A stretch of DNA of 64,000 bases from Anaplasma centrale str. Israel (lineage in GTDB: Bacteria > Pseudomonadota > Alphaproteobacteria > Rickettsiales > Anaplasmataceae): contig NC_013532.1 of the NCBI RefSeq assembly GCF_000024505.1, positions 310,001 to 374,000 of the forward strand, read 5' to 3'. Below are positions 63,325 through 64,000 of the stretch, one piece after another. A program made the position numbers and the translations under genes. Every line of letters starts with the position of its first letter. The stretch's first letter is position 1. The notes beneath the pieces were generated by a model that made no database searches, was not told the origin of the DNA, and saw nothing but the letters and a program-made list of their open reading frames with translations.

Positions 63325-64000
63325 GTGAATATTTTTGGTACAGACGGGGTTAGAGGTAGGGCTAATGTATACCCCATGGACCCAATAACCGTACTTAGGC
63401 TTGGGATGGCCATAGGGCTTGAAGCCAGAAAGGTTGGAACTCAAGTGGTTTTGGGCAAGGATACTAGAATTTCGGGATATATGGTAGAGTCCGCATTGGT
63501 TTCTGGGCTGGTTGCCATGGGCGTCAACGTGGGCCTATTGGGGCCAATGCCCACTGCGGCCATAGCTACGCTTGTCAGAAACCTACGTGCCAGCATGGGC
63601 GTTGTGATTTCCGCTTCACACAACTCGTATTTGGATAATGGAGTGAAGATATTCGACAGCGAGGGGATAAAAATACCCCTGGAGCTGGAAGAAGTGCTCG
63701 AATCTAACGTGCGTGCCGAGCTGAGCAGCGACCTTGCCCAAGTACGTGGTATGGGTAAGGTGTATAGGATAGCTGGTGCGGTTGGGAGATACATAGAGTT
63801 TGTGAAAGGCACATTTCCTAAAAGGCTGAAGCTGTCCGGCATGAAGATAGTGGTAGATTGCGCGAACGGCGCCGCATACCACATAGGTGGCGAAGTATTC
63901 TGGGAATTAGGGGCAGACGTGGTGGTTATTGGAAACAAGCCTGATGGGCTAAACATAAACCACAATTGTGGGTCTTTACATCCTGAGGGTATGGTACAAA
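63325..64000 (+). CDS. glmM: Phosphoglucosamine mutase, N-terminal part (3' end outside window)
   Basis: Converts glucosamine-6-phosphate, the GlmS product, into glucosamine-1-phosphate for UDP-GlcNAc. About 225 codons are present. It begins NIFGTDGVRGRANVYPMDP, the GlmM N-terminus, and carries the phosphoserine loop VVISASHNSYLDNGVKIF and the VVDCANGAAY segment of domain 2. GTG 63325 gives the standard short N-terminus. The gene runs off the right edge. Confidence 0.95.
   Translation, partial: MNIFGTDGVRGRANVYPMDPITVLRLGMAIGLEARKVGTQVVLGKDTRISGYMVESALVSGLVAMGVNVGLLGPMPTAAIATLVRNLRASMGVVISASHNSYLDNGVKIFDSEGIKIPLELEEVLESNVRAELSSDLAQVRGMGKVYRIAGAVGRYIEFVKGTFPKRLKLSGMKIVVDCANGAAYHIGGEVFWELGADVVVIGNKPDGLNINHNCGSLHPEGMVQ

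Overview
The window looks like chromosome of an obligate intracellular Anaplasmataceae bacterium, most likely Anaplasma of the A. marginale / A. centrale / A. ovis group. The evidence is alphaproteobacterial gene content with short, scattered operons and many intergenic gaps of 200-800 bp. It has CtrA and a ChpT-type phosphotransferase, de novo purine and biotin genes (kept by Anaplasmataceae, lost by Rickettsia), an aa3-type oxidase, and two E/K/L-rich coiled-coil genes that resemble the A. marginale appendage-associated protein (Aaap) family. GC is moderate, apparently near 50%. The species call is an inference from gene content, not a database match. No rRNA, CRISPR array, insertion sequence or convincing tRNA was seen. 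One RNA gene, RNase P RNA, is clear.

Layout. 0-5.6 kb: end of rpsI, ppa, an XRE/S24 regulator, ctrA with a perfect CtrA box about 250 bp upstream, an RNase D, and dnaN. 6-9.6 kb (minus): glmS, yajC, purD. 9.8-15.6 kb: bamD, then ctaB-ctaD-ctaC and lysC on minus. 15.9-20.2 kb: metG, then an hslV-hslU-ubiE operon on minus. 21-24.9 kb: rho, followed by an unusual mosaic: a nested stem-loop, a truncated aaap-like gene, and duplicated signal-peptide fragments. 24.9-33.4 kb: gpsA, a Xer recombinase, purM, a ChpT-like gene, a PAS/degenerate-GGDEF protein, rsfS, a BepA-like M48 protease, a cysteine-rich lipoprotein, and folK. 33.9-44.5 kb: purL, rnpB, a UbiK-like gene overlapping bioB, a PAS-family protein, a degenerate LytM lipoprotein, glpX, mnmG and purQ. 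44.8-53.4 kb: accessory and membrane genes (an Ala/Gly-rich protein behind a G12 tract, an intradiol-dioxygenase-like exported protein, two polytopic membrane proteins) around purN and pepA. 53.5-64 kb: clpB, an SDR gene, the full-length aaap-like gene, groESL, radC, lipB and the start of glmM.

How the parts work together. Five purine genes (purD, purM, purL, purQ, purN) lie in this one stretch but never side by side. The chaperone/protease set (hslVU, clpB, groESL) is grouped with sigma-32-like promoter sequences. CtrA and the ChpT-like protein belong to the alphaproteobacterial CckA-ChpT-CtrA phosphorelay, while the S24-family regulator has lost its catalytic lysine. glmS and glmM supply UDP-GlcNAc precursors.

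The most unusual signal is a perfect 516-bp direct repeat shared by the two aaap-like genes 34.8 kb apart, which suggests recent gene conversion between a truncated and a complete locus. Other notable points are homopolymer tracts (G12, T20) in promoter regions, an apparent frameshift at the 3' end of pepA, and several enzyme-like domains that have lost catalytic residues.
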